Below, one piece after another: positions 25,342 through 34,441 of a DNA stretch of 64,000 bases. Both the position numbers and the translations under genes were made by a program. The stretch is from positions 1 to 64,000 of the forward strand of contig JAIQFZ010000004.1 in the NCBI GenBank assembly GCA_020073015.1, given 5' to 3'. How positions within the stretch are numbered: the first letter of the stretch is position 1; the number at the start of each line of letters is the position of its first letter. The notes beneath the pieces are model-generated. The model was not told the DNA's origin and did not search any database. It saw only the letters and a list, made by a program, of their open reading frames with translations. The stretch comes from Terriglobia bacterium. Lineage in GTDB: Bacteria; Acidobacteriota; Terriglobia; Terriglobales; Acidobacteriaceae.

Positions 25342-26590
25342 GCTCCGACCGTTCAGCGCAGCCCGCTATGTCGGGCTGGTCGGCTCCGTCGTGCTCGCAG
25401 CGTGCCTGGGTTACGGGCAAACCAAGAACTCCTGCCTGGATTGTCACTCCGCCCTGCCTGATCCCCTGGGAGTGAGCCAGGAGAAGTTCAGCCAGGACGT
25501 ACACGCACAAAAGGGTCTGACTTGCGCCAGTTGCCACGGCGGCGACCCAACCAGCGACGATCCCGACAAAGCCATGAGCCGAAAGGCGGGCTGGAAAGGC
25601 AAGATCGATCGCAAGCAGATCCCGCAGTTGTGCGGAAGTTGCCATTCCGATCCGGCCTACATTCGGCAGTTCAACCCCAGCTTGCGCACGGACCAGTTAG
25701 GCCAGTACCGCACCAGTGTGCACGGCAAGCGGTTCGCGGCTGGAGACACGAAGGTTGCCGTGTGCACCGATTGTCATAGCGTCCACGATCTCCGGGCGCC
25801 CAGCGATCCCCGTTCCACCGTGAACCCGGTCAACGTGGCGAGCACGTGCGCTCGCTGCCATGCTGACGCGAATTACATGAAGGGATATTCCATTCCCACG
25901 GATCAGTTCGCAAAGTACAGCACGAGCGTGCACCACGACGCCCTGGCGGTGCGAGGCGATCTGAGTGCGCCAACCTGTTCAACGTGTCATGGAAACCATG
26001 GCGCGGCGCCGCCCGGAGTAGATAAGGTTCAGAATGTGTGCTCGAACTGTCACACGTTCCAAGACCAGATGTACGAAAAAAGCTCGCACAAAGTGGCCTT
26101 TCAAGCGGCATCTCTTCCAGGATGCGTCGTGTGTCACAGCAATCACGGCATCAGCCATCCCACGGACGCGAAGCTTGGCACTGGTCCGGACGCCGTCTGC
26201 ATGCAGTGTCATTCCCCAGGGGACTCGTGTGATCAAGCCAGGGCAGGATTACTGAGTAGCTTGAGTCAATTGGATGAAGCCATCAAAGGCGCGGACCATA
26301 TTCTCGGGGTCGCCGAGTCTTCGGGCATGGAGGTAAGCGAGGCTCGGCTGGGACAGGATCAGGCACGGGATTCGCTCACCAAGGCTCGCGTCACGATCCA
26401 TAGCTTCCGGAAGGAGTTGGTGGATCAGGATATTCAAGCCGGCCTGAAAATCGCTGCCAAGAACCTGCAATCTGGGAAGGAAGCCATGGTTGAGCGCAAC
26501 CATCGCCGTGTCGGACTCGGAATATCCCTGATCGCGATCGGGATAGTGTTGGCCGGGCTTCGGCTGTACATCAAGAAAATAGAAAGCTAA
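25316..26590 (+). CDS. Nine-heme c-type cytochrome, membrane-anchored
   Basis: The 424-residue protein has an N-terminal signal or anchor and nine CXXCH heme c motifs (CLDCH, CASCH, CGSCH, CTDCH, CARCH, CSTCH, CSNCH, CVVCH, CMQCH). A helical region of about 110 residues follows, and a C-terminal membrane helix ([18 protein letters not shown]). It would take electrons from the Rieske/cytochrome b pair and pass them on in the periplasm in place of cytochrome c1. The GTG at 25316 or the ATG at 25322 is the start. A GGGGAG/CTCCCC stem at 26630-26652 follows the gene. Confidence 0.92.
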   Translation: MFMAILRNKLRPFSAARYVGLVGSVVLAACLGYGQTKNSCLDCHSALPDPLGVSQEKFSQDVHAQKGLTCASCHGGDPTSDDPDKAMSRKAGWKGKIDRKQIPQLCGSCHSDPAYIRQFNPSLRTDQLGQYRTSVHGKRFAAGDTKVAVCTDCHSVHDLRAPSDPRSTVNPVNVASTCARCHADANYMKGYSIPTDQFAKYSTSVHHDALAVRGDLSAPTCSTCHGNHGAAPPGVDKVQNVCSNCHTFQDQMYEKSSHKVAFQAASLPGCVVCHSNHGISHPTDAKLGTGPDAVCMQCHSPGDSCDQARAGLLSSLSQLDEAIKGADHILGVAESSGMEVSEARLGQDQARDSLTKARVTIHSFRKELVDQDIQAGLKIAAKNLQSGKEAMVERNHRRVGLGISLIAIGIVLAGLRLYIKKIES

Positions 26591-26790
26591 ACCCTCGGAT
26601 GGTGCCAGACGCACACCGAAAACTGATGCGGGGAGCAGGGAAGCACCTCCCCGAGACGCTGTTGGCGGACGTGTCGCCAGCCAAGGAACAGCCCTGTAAT
26701 TCCCCCAACAAACTGACGCCACCTATGTCTGAACCGGACCATGCTCCTTTCCGGCTCCGTGGGTCTACAATTTAGGCAGAGGTGAGCTTC

Positions 26791-26967
26791 ATGCAAACGG
26801 AAGACGAATCCCGGCGTGAGCAAGCTGCCGAACATCTGACGGGGGCTCATACTCTGCTGAAGGCTCTGCAGGAACAAGTCGGGGAACACCCCGAATTGAG
26901 GCAAGCCATCAACAAGCTGGAGATGGCCTTGGCCATCCTGGGCGTGCAAACGGGCGGCATGCTTTGA
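26791..26967 (+). CDS. Hypothetical small helical protein
   Basis: From the ATG at 26791 the frame encodes 58 residues with charged helices (HLTGAHTLLKALQEQVGEHPELRQAINKLEMALAILGV) and no membrane segment. A purine-rich GCAGAGGTGAG site precedes it. It lies 200 bases after the nine-heme cytochrome and may be its own unit. No family is recognised. Coding quality is reasonable for such a short frame. Confidence 0.5.
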   Translation: MQTEDESRREQAAEHLTGAHTLLKALQEQVGEHPELRQAINKLEMALAILGVQTGGML

Positions 26968-27033
26968 GAGGCCGCCGTCCGCTGAACCTGCCCGCTGGCG
27001 ATTGAAGATCCCCTGCCAGCAAGGCCCGCAGGT

Positions 27034-27141
27034 GTGGAACTCAGCGACGCCGGTATCTTTCTTACAGTGGCTTTTTGCGTGGGCATTCCCCTTCTCTTTG
27101 CGGCAAGTCTGTTTTACCCCTCCGCCGACCGTGGTGGCTGA
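27034..27141 (+). CDS. Candidate 35-residue single-span membrane peptide
   Basis: A GTG at 27034 opens a frame reading VELSDAGIFLTVAFCVGIP and then a further hydrophobic stretch ending FYPSADRGG and TGA at 27139-27141. It would make one membrane helix with short charged ends, like small subunits of respiratory complexes. The ribosome site is weak. The remaining gap (26968-27399, 432 bases) shows nothing else I can support. Confidence 0.3.
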   Translation: MELSDAGIFLTVAFCVGIPLLFAASLFYPSADRGG

Positions 27142-27399
27142 GAACCATGATCGCAACGCCGCGGGCCGCAGTTCCGCTTGCAATCCAGGCCCGCGCCGCA
27201 GGAAGATTAGGCGCAGCAAGGACGTGCCCCACAACGCTGAGCCAGCGATCGCCTGGTAATGTCTTACTGCACGCCGGCATGTGAGCCGGGTCACATAGCC
27301 TTGACAATGATCGGTCCAGAATCATTGGAGCGCCCGGCAGGAGTGATGAGAAACTGTCCCTGCTCCTCCACTCGAGTCGGACCTGATTGGGGTTTGATT

Positions 27400-28617
27400 G
27401 TGATTGTGCAATGTGTCAGCGGAACTCGCAGAGCATTGTCCCACCGGGTGGGCCAGAAACTGGCGGTGTGGACCGCGCTGGCGGCTTGCGCCTGTTTCTC
27501 CGGGTGTTCACGAGAAAAGGCCGCTCCGCCGGTTGTGCCTGCGGTCCCGGTGTTGGCGGCCGCCGTCGAGCAGAAGGATATGCCGGTGGATGTGCAGGCC
27601 ATCGGAGCCGTCGAAGCCCTGTCCACTGTATCCGTGAAGACGCAGATCACCGGAGAACTCACCGGCGTCTTCTTCAAGGAAGGACAGGACGTCAAAAAGG
27701 GAGACCTGATCTTCACGCTCGACAAGCGTCCCTTCGAGGCGGAGATCAAGCGGCAGGAAGCCAACCTCCAACGTGACACTGCTCAGGCCCACCTCGCCCA
27801 TCTGGACGCCGATCGTTATGCCGGCCTGTTTAAGGAAGGCGTAGTTTCAAAGCAACAGTACGACCAGGCGCAGGCCAACGCCCAGGCGCTCGATGCCGCA
27901 GTCCAGGCGGATAACGCTGCGTTGGAAACCGCGCGCGTGCAGTTGATCTACTGCTCCATCTACTCGCCCATCAATGGCCGCACGGGAACGCTGATGATCC
28001 ACCAGGGCAACATGATCAAGGCGAACGATACCCCCTTCCTGGTGAGCATTAATCAGATCGAGCCGATCTATGTCACCTTCCCCGTGCCGGAACAGTACCT
28101 GGCAGACATCAAACGATTCGCCGCTGCGGGTACCTTGCCGGTGAAAGCTACCATCCAGGGGGACAACCGGCCAGTCCTGGGGAAACTCAGTTTCATCGAC
28201 AACACCGTGGACCAAACCACCGGGACGATCAAGTTGAAGGGGCAGTTCGTGAATGCCGATCGTCGCCTGTGGCCGGGACAGTTTGTGAATGTCACCCTCA
28301 CCCTGCACGCGCAGCCCAGTGCGATCGTGGTACCCTCGCAGGCCGTCCAGAACGGGCAGCAGGGGCAATTCGTTTTCGTGATCCATCCCGATCTGACGGT
28401 GGAAGCTCGTCCGGTAAGCGTGAATCGCACCAGCAACGGGCAGTCTGTCATCGACAAGGGACTGGCGGCCGGCGAGCGCGTGGTCACCGACGGCCAACTT
28501 CGCCTCGTGCCCGGATCGAAGGTCGACATTCGGCCAGCCGTCGCTCCTCAACCCACGTCGGAGAGGAACCAGATCCGCGAGCCGCGCCCAGTTCTCCGCA
28601 AGGAAGTGCGCTCGTGA
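27400..28617 (+). CDS. RND efflux periplasmic adaptor (membrane fusion lipoprotein)
   Basis: The protein (about 405 residues from the GTG at 27400) has a lipoprotein-type signal ending in CFSGC. The MexA/MdtA adaptor fold follows: a barrel-sandwich domain (VSVKTQITGELTGVFFKEGQDVKKGDLIFTLD), an alpha hairpin, and beta-barrel and membrane-proximal domains (GQFVNVTL, AIVVPSQAVQNGQQGQFVFVI). It links the RND pump to an outer-membrane channel. An ATG at 27259 would add about 47 residues before the signal and is rejected. The start codon is uncertain (TTG 27394, GTG 27406 and GTG 27448 are options). The pump gene overlaps its stop. Confidence 0.85.
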   Translation: MIVQCVSGTRRALSHRVGQKLAVWTALAACACFSGCSREKAAPPVVPAVPVLAAAVEQKDMPVDVQAIGAVEALSTVSVKTQITGELTGVFFKEGQDVKKGDLIFTLDKRPFEAEIKRQEANLQRDTAQAHLAHLDADRYAGLFKEGVVSKQQYDQAQANAQALDAAVQADNAALETARVQLIYCSIYSPINGRTGTLMIHQGNMIKANDTPFLVSINQIEPIYVTFPVPEQYLADIKRFAAAGTLPVKATIQGDNRPVLGKLSFIDNTVDQTTGTIKLKGQFVNADRRLWPGQFVNVTLTLHAQPSAIVVPSQAVQNGQQGQFVFVIHPDLTVEARPVSVNRTSNGQSVIDKGLAAGERVVTDGQLRLVPGSKVDIRPAVAPQPTSERNQIREPRPVLRKEVRS

Positions 28618-31600
28618 ACATCGCGGAACTCTTCATCAAGCGCCCGGTCGCGACTACGCTCGTCATGACGGCCATTTTGCTTTTCGGCGTGATGGGCTAC
28701 CGCCTGCTGCCGGTCAGCGATCTGCCCAACGTGGATTTTCCCACCATTCTGGTTTCCGCGAGCTTGCCGGGCGCTAACCCGGACACCATGGCGTCGGCAG
28801 TCGCCATGCCGCTGGAGAAGCAATTCTCCACCATCGCGGGTCTGGACTCGATGACTTCGACCAGCAACCAGGGATCCACGCAGATCACGTTGCAGTTCAG
28901 CTTGAGCCGCAGTCTGGACGCGGCGGCGCAAGACGTGCAGTCCATGATCGCCAAAGCGGGGCGCGATCTGCCGCAGAACATGCCGTATCCGCCGTCCTAT
29001 CAGAAAGTGAACCCGGCGGATTCACCCATTCTGTACCTGTCGCTCAGCTCACCCACCCTGCGCCTCTCCGACGTGGACGAGTACGCCGAAACCCTGATTG
29101 CCCAGCGGGTGTCGATGATCAATGGCGTGGCGCAGGTGAGCGTATACGGTTCGCAAAAATATGCCGTGCACGTGAAGCTGGACCCCAAGGCGCTGGCCAG
29201 TCGGCAAGTCGGCATGGACGATGTGGCCAACGCCATTGCCAACGGCAACGTCAACCAGCCCACTGGCGTTCTGTATGGCAAGCATCAGGCCTTCGCGGTC
29301 CAAGCCAGCGGGCAACTGCGGAGGGCCGCTGATTACGCACCATTGATCGTCGCCTATCGCAATGGTGCCCCCGTTCGACTGCAGGATCTGGGGCAGGTTG
29401 TCGACGGCGTCGAGGTCGACAAGACCGCCAGCTGGTATTTCGACCGGCAGAAGGGATTGCGCCGCGCCATCGTGCTGGCCATCCAGCGCCAGCCCGGCAC
29501 CAACACGGTGGAGGTGGTGGACTCCATCCGCAAACTGCTGCCCAGTTTTCGCGCGCAGATGCCGCCCGCCGTCGACCTGCAGATTCTGTTTGACCGCTCG
29601 GTATCCATTCGCGATTCGGTCAACGACGTTCGCTCCACCCTGTTTCTCGCTCTCTGCCTGGTGATCCTGGTCATTTTCCTGTTCTTGCGGAATCTCTCCG
29701 CCACGGTGATCCCGAGCCTGGCGCTTCCCATGTCGATCGTGGGCACATTTGCCGTGATGTATTTGCAGGGATTCTCGCTCGATAACCTCTCGATGATGGC
29801 CTTGACCCTTTCGGTGGGTTTCGTAGTGGACGACGCCATTGTCATGCTCGAGAACATCGTGCGCCACATGGAGATGGGCGAGCCGCCAATGGAGGCCGCG
29901 TTCCGCGGTGCCAAAGAAATCGGCTTCACCATCCTCTCCATGACCTTGTCGCTGGCCGCCGTATTCATCCCGGTGCTGTTCATGAGCGGGATCCTGGGCC
30001 GCTTGTTGCACGAGTTCGCCGTTACCATCACCGCGGCCATCCTGGTTTCCGGTTTCGTCTCCCTCAGCCTGACGCCCATGCTGTGCAGTCGGTTCCTGCA
30101 CTCCGGACGGGAAGTGCATCACGGCCGCCTGTATAACGCTTCCGAACGTTTCTTCACCGCCCTTCTGCGCCTCTACGAGCGCACCCTGCGGATTACGCTG
30201 AAGCATCGCGCTACCACGATGCTGGTCTCGGCAGCGGTTCTGGTCGCCACCATTTACCTGTTCCTGATCACGCCCAAAGGTTTTCTCCCCGACGAGGATA
30301 CGGGGCAGATCTTCGTCTTCACCGAGGGCGCCCAGGGAATCTCCTTCGATGGGATGGTCCAACACCAGCAAGCCCTGAACCAGATCGTGGTCAAACAGCC
30401 TTGGGTGGATTCGTTTATGTCTACGGCCGCGGGCGGGAACGCGGGACGCATGTTCATCCGCCTGACGCCTCGCAAGACGCGCAGGTCGGCCATGGAACTG
30501 GTCCAGCAAGTGCGCCCGGTGCTGTCGCAGGTGCCCGGCATCAGCGCCTATCCCCAGGTATTGCCCCCAATCCGAATCGGCGGCACGCTGACCAAGAGCC
30601 AGTACCAATTTACGCTGCAGAGCCCCGACACCAGCGAACTCTACGAACACGCGCCCAAGCTGGAAAGCAAGCTACGCACCGATCCGGCGTTTCGCAACTT
30701 GATACAGGATGTCGCCACCGACCTGCAGATCAAGAATCCGCAGGTGAATGTGGATATCGACCGCGACAAGGCTTCCTCCCTGGGCATCACCGCCAACCAG
30801 ATCGAGGACGCTCTCAATACGGCGTACAGCCAGCGCCAGGTTTCCACCATTTACGCGCCCAATAATTCTTATCGCGTGATCACCGAGACGGAAGACCAGT
30901 ATCAGCAGGATCCTTCGCTGCTTTCGTTGCTCTACGTGCGCTCTACGACCGGGCAACTGGTGCCCCTGAATACGGTGGCTCGACTGAGGTACGACGTGGG
31001 CCCGTTGAGCATTAATCACCTCGGGCAATTGCCGGCGGTAACGATTTCCTTCAACCTGCGTCCGGGAGTCTCTCTGGGCGACGCTGTCTCAGCCGTGAAT
31101 GACGTGGCGCAGCAGATGTTGCCGGCGACCATCAGCACCAGCTTCCAGGGCACCGCGCAAGCCTTCCGCTCCTCCGTCACCGGTCTCGGAGTGCTGCTGC
31201 TCATGGCCATTCTGGTGATTTACATCGTGCTGGGAATGCTGTATGAGAGCTTCATTCACCCCCTCACGATTCTTTCTGGATTGCCGTCCGCAGGCTTCGG
31301 CGCCCTGCTCACACTCCGGCTGTTCCACGTCGATCTCAATCTGTATGCCTTTGTCGGCATCATCATGCTGGTGGGCATCGTGAAGAAAAACGCCATCATG
31401 ATGATTGATGTCGCCCTGGAGAAACAGCGCACGTCCGGCGAAAGCTCCCACCAGGCCATCTACCAAGGGGCGCTGCTGCGGTTCCGCCCCATCATGATGA
31501 CGACCATGGCGGCCCTGATGGGGACTCTGCCCATCGCGCTCGGGTTGGGCGCCGGCGCAGAATCACGGCGCCCGCTGGGCTTGGCGGTGGTCGGAGGCTT

Positions 31601-31778
31601 GGTCTTCTCGCAACTGCTGACCTTGTACATCACTCCTGTTTTCTACACCTACATGGACTCGTTTCAGAGTTGGTTGTACACGCTGCGAAAGAGAAAAAGA
31701 GGATTTGTCGCCCGGCCAGTGGAACAGCATGCGCCGGCGGGCGGGGAAGATGAGTTTGAGACCGTCCACAAACACTGA
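28614..31778 (+). CDS. RND multidrug efflux pump inner-membrane subunit
   Basis: From the GTG at 28614, which overlaps the adaptor TGA, this is a 1054-residue AcrB/MdtB-type pump. It starts VNIAELFIKRPVATTLVM, has two repeats of six membrane helices with large periplasmic loops, and keeps the proton-relay pair in GFVVDDAIVMLENI. The C-terminal half has VGIVKKNAIMMID. An open frame extends upstream into the adaptor gene but is not the start. No outer-membrane factor gene follows, so a TolC-like partner must lie elsewhere. The substrate is unknown. Confidence 0.93.
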   Translation: MNIAELFIKRPVATTLVMTAILLFGVMGYRLLPVSDLPNVDFPTILVSASLPGANPDTMASAVAMPLEKQFSTIAGLDSMTSTSNQGSTQITLQFSLSRSLDAAAQDVQSMIAKAGRDLPQNMPYPPSYQKVNPADSPILYLSLSSPTLRLSDVDEYAETLIAQRVSMINGVAQVSVYGSQKYAVHVKLDPKALASRQVGMDDVANAIANGNVNQPTGVLYGKHQAFAVQASGQLRRAADYAPLIVAYRNGAPVRLQDLGQVVDGVEVDKTASWYFDRQKGLRRAIVLAIQRQPGTNTVEVVDSIRKLLPSFRAQMPPAVDLQILFDRSVSIRDSVNDVRSTLFLALCLVILVIFLFLRNLSATVIPSLALPMSIVGTFAVMYLQGFSLDNLSMMALTLSVGFVVDDAIVMLENIVRHMEMGEPPMEAAFRGAKEIGFTILSMTLSLAAVFIPVLFMSGILGRLLHEFAVTITAAILVSGFVSLSLTPMLCSRFLHSGREVHHGRLYNASERFFTALLRLYERTLRITLKHRATTMLVSAAVLVATIYLFLITPKGFLPDEDTGQIFVFTEGAQGISFDGMVQHQQALNQIVVKQPWVDSFMSTAAGGNAGRMFIRLTPRKTRRSAMELVQQVRPVLSQVPGISAYPQVLPPIRIGGTLTKSQYQFTLQSPDTSELYEHAPKLESKLRTDPAFRNLIQDVATDLQIKNPQVNVDIDRDKASSLGITANQIEDALNTAYSQRQVSTIYAPNNSYRVITETEDQYQQDPSLLSLLYVRSTTGQLVPLNTVARLRYDVGPLSINHLGQLPAVTISFNLRPGVSLGDAVSAVNDVAQQMLPATISTSFQGTAQAFRSSVTGLGVLLLMAILVIYIVLGMLYESFIHPLTILSGLPSAGFGALLTLRLFHVDLNLYAFVGIIMLVGIVKKNAIMMIDVALEKQRTSGESSHQAIYQGALLRFRPIMMTTMAALMGTLPIALGLGAGAESRRPLGLAVVGGLVFSQLLTLYITPVFYTYMDSFQSWLYTLRKRKRGFVARPVEQHAPAGGEDEFETVHKH

Positions 31779-31820
31779 TCCTCAAAACAACCTAATCGGG
31801 TACAGGCGAGGCACCGAACT

Positions 31821-33704
31821 GTGAAATGGCTCAGTACTGTCGTTCTTCTCACGACGCTTATTCCGCGCTGCTTTGCAGCTGACAAGAACGCGCCGCCGAA
31901 ACCGGCCCAGTCGATTCCGGAGCTGCGCCAACAGCTGGAAAAGGTTCTCAAGGATACGCATACCCCGGGTACGTCCGTCGCGATTGTGCGCCGTGACGGA
32001 CCCGAATGGGTTGCGGGTCTTGGCAAAGCCGACGTGGCCAGTGATCGCGCGGTGACGCCGGAGACTTTGTTTCGCATCGGGTCAACGTCGAAGGCATTTG
32101 CTTCGCTGGCCATCCTGATGCTGGCCGATCAGGGCAAACTTTCCCTCGATGATCCTGTGCACAAGCTGGCACCCGAAGTGTGGTTTGAAAATCGCTGGGA
32201 AGCCAGTGATCCGGTCCGAGTCGTCCATCTTCTGGAGCACACCACGGGCTGGGACGACATGCACCTGCGCGAATATGCCAAGGATGCGCCGCCTGCCATG
32301 GGTCTGCGCGAGGCGTTGAATTACGACCACCACTCCCGTGTTTCCCGCTGGCGCCCCGGTTCGCGGATGGCCTATTGCAATTCTGGACCGCCGGTCGCGG
32401 CCTACATTGTCGAGAAACTGACGAACCAGCGCTTCGAAGATTTCGTGGAGCAGAATCTATTCCGCCCGATCGGGATGACAACCGCGACTTATTTCCCGCC
32501 GTCCCCGGGAGCCGCGACCACTCTTTATCACGGCGATGGTAAAACTCCTTACCGCTACTGGAACATTCTTCTTCGCCCTGCGGGCTCCATCAACGCCTCG
32601 GCTCAAGACATGGCCGCTTATGTCCAGTTCTATCTCAATCGCGGCATGGTGCACGGTGCCCAAGTCATCCCGGCCGCCAACATGGATCGCTTGGAGATTC
32701 CCGCCAGCACTTGGGCCGCAAAAGAAGGCCTGAGGAGTGGCTACGGCTTAAGCAATTACTGGAGTTTTCATGATGGTTTTGTCTATCACGGGCACAACGG
32801 AGGTGTCGAAGGCGGACTCACCGAGATGGCGTACATGCCCGATTACGGCGTGGGCTATTTCTTCAGTATCAACGCCGCGCAGGGAGACGCCTTTGACCGG
32901 ATTGGCAAGGCGATTCGAGCCTACATCACATCCAAATTGCAGAAACCGCCTTTGCCACCCGCCGCACCGCTCCCGCCAAACGCCGCCGATTATGCGGGTT
33001 GGTATGAGCCGGATTCACCACGCGTCGAACTGAGTCATTTCATAGAGCGTTTGGCCGGCCTCAGCCTCGTTCGCTTCAAGGATGACAGGCTCTTAATCTC
33101 GAATTTGGGGGGATGGAATGAGACATTCCTTCCCGTTGCCGGTATGCAGTTCCGGTACATTCCCAAGAAGGAACCCGCCGAACCGGTGGCCACCCTCGCG
33201 CTGCTCACGCCGAACGAAGACGGCCGGTTTATCCAGGCAGGGACGATGACCACTATGAAACGCATCCCGGCAGGGCTGGCAATCCTTGAGATTGCGCTCA
33301 CCGCGTTCGTTGTGCTTTCCATCGTGTCAATTCTGATTTACGCGCCATTCTGGATTCTTGGCGGACTCAGCAAGAAGCGTCGCCGCCCAGCAGAACGCGC
33401 GATGCGGATCTGGCCTCTCTTGGCGGTGCTGAGCCTGATCGCCATAGTCGGCATATTCATTCTGTCTGCCGACGACGTGATCTCGCGCCTGGGGAATCTC
33501 ACAGCGTGGTCAGCTGCTTTCTTCTTGGCGACTATTGCCTTTGCGGTCACAGCCTGCGCGAGCGCCATCGCCTTGAGGCGAGCGCCGATCGAGACAGTCC
33601 GCCGAGGCGTGCGCCGATATTCCACCCTGGTCACCGCAGCCCTGTTGGTGGCCACGGCATACCTCGCGTACTGGGGCATCATCGGACTACGCACGTGGGC
33701 CTAA
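31821..33704 (+). CDS. Membrane-bound serine hydrolase, class C beta-lactamase/penicillin-binding fold
   Basis: The 627-residue protein has a signal peptide ending CFAA and a beta-lactamase family domain (about 35-370). The catalytic motifs are S88-T-S-K91, Y185-C-N187 and HGHNGG. A C-terminal region has about four membrane helices (from residue 475). The family hydrolyses esters, peptides or D-amino-acid bonds outside the cytoplasm; true beta-lactam resistance is not implied. The ATG-like GTG start has a GAGGCAC stretch upstream. It is 42 bases after the RND pump. Confidence 0.88.
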   Translation: MKWLSTVVLLTTLIPRCFAADKNAPPKPAQSIPELRQQLEKVLKDTHTPGTSVAIVRRDGPEWVAGLGKADVASDRAVTPETLFRIGSTSKAFASLAILMLADQGKLSLDDPVHKLAPEVWFENRWEASDPVRVVHLLEHTTGWDDMHLREYAKDAPPAMGLREALNYDHHSRVSRWRPGSRMAYCNSGPPVAAYIVEKLTNQRFEDFVEQNLFRPIGMTTATYFPPSPGAATTLYHGDGKTPYRYWNILLRPAGSINASAQDMAAYVQFYLNRGMVHGAQVIPAANMDRLEIPASTWAAKEGLRSGYGLSNYWSFHDGFVYHGHNGGVEGGLTEMAYMPDYGVGYFFSINAAQGDAFDRIGKAIRAYITSKLQKPPLPPAAPLPPNAADYAGWYEPDSPRVELSHFIERLAGLSLVRFKDDRLLISNLGGWNETFLPVAGMQFRYIPKKEPAEPVATLALLTPNEDGRFIQAGTMTTMKRIPAGLAILEIALTAFVVLSIVSILIYAPFWILGGLSKKRRRPAERAMRIWPLLAVLSLIAIVGIFILSADDVISRLGNLTAWSAAFFLATIAFAVTACASAIALRRAPIETVRRGVRRYSTLVTAALLVATAYLAYWGIIGLRTWA

Positions 33705-33748
33705 CCGATAGGGCGTGAGCGGCAGCGAGGACTGCGCGGAATCTAATC

Positions 33749-34369
33749 TCAGGTTCTCTTCTGTTCCCGATAGAATCGTCGGGCCTTCGCGCGATTGCCG
33801 CATACCTTCATGTCGCACCAGCGCCGGGTGTGATTCTTGCTGCGGTCGATAAAAAACCAGCGGCAGGTTTCCGCGTCACATTGGCGGATCAACTGGGAAT
33901 CCCCGGAGGTCAGCAACCCACTGGCTGAACGGGCGATGGACCACAGGATGAGTTCAAGCCGGAGATGGTCGTCGGTCCACTGCAGGCGATAGCCTCCGGG
34001 TACGGACCGAAGCTGCAGGTAGGAGAGGGCTTCGCCCAGGTACCCACTGAAGGTGCGGAGATCAGCGTCAGCCGCCCGGCGCCTTTCCAAAGAATCTTGC
34101 ACCAGCCGGTACAGGCACTCGCGGAGATGCACGGCGTTTCGAAGAGCGATCCGCGCCGCCTGGGGGCGGTCTTCCGCCAGGCGCAAGAGGGAAGTGCGCT
34201 GGGTAGCGCGGATCGCACCGGCATGGGTCGCCCAGTCCGCCAGATCTTCGTACGAGTTCAGCAATTCCTGCTGCCGCGCGGGGTCAGGGCGATGGTCAAG
34301 CGTATTGATAAAATCGAGGCAAATATCGCCGGCAATAATTTGAAACTTCATGCCGCGTCCCTCATCCAC
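33749..34369 (-). CDS. CGNR zinc-finger (ABATE domain) regulator
   Basis: The 206-residue protein has an N-terminal ABATE stress-type domain (FQIIAGDICLDFINTLDHR) and a C-terminal CGNR zinc finger. The finger has cysteines in RQCDAETCRWFFIDRSKNHTRRWCDMKVCGNRAKARRFY. Such proteins are putative transcriptional regulators. The start is an ATG at 34369 or at 34351 (MKFQII). It is divergent from an EamA-type exporter, and an inverted repeat lies between the two, so it probably represses itself and the exporter. Confidence 0.88.
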   Translation of the reverse strand: MDEGRGMKFQIIAGDICLDFINTLDHRPDPARQQELLNSYEDLADWATHAGAIRATQRTSLLRLAEDRPQAARIALRNAVHLRECLYRLVQDSLERRRAADADLRTFSGYLGEALSYLQLRSVPGGYRLQWTDDHLRLELILWSIARSASGLLTSGDSQLIRQCDAETCRWFFIDRSKNHTRRWCDMKVCGNRAKARRFYREQKRT

Positions 34370-34378
34370 ATTCTATTA

Positions 34379-34407
34379 TAACCTGTAACAAATATGTTTA
34401 CAGGTTA
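34379..34407. promoter_or_regulatory. Putative operator shared by the CGNR regulator and the EamA exporter
   Basis: TAACCTGTAA at 34379-34388 is mirrored exactly by TTACAGGTTA at 34398-34407 across a 9-base AT-rich spacer. The site lies 10 bases upstream of the regulator start and about 35 upstream of the exporter start. This is the right place for a repressor to block both promoters. Confidence 0.6.
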
Positions 34408-34441
34408 GGTGCCAAGAGGTAATGTATAACCACTGAAAGGC

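Noticed and set aside
27259-27399. Upstream ATG start for the RND adaptor
   Set aside because: It would add about 47 residues before the lipoprotein signal peptide.
28269-28613. Upstream extension of the RND pump frame into the adaptor gene
   Set aside because: The translated extension overlaps the adaptor coding region and has no pump homology; GTG at 28614 begins the typical VNIAELFIKRPVA.
29049-30650. 533-residue open frame opposite the RND pump
   Set aside because: It lies wholly within the pump gene on the other strand and is rich in H, D and R with no motifs, typical of an antisense shadow.
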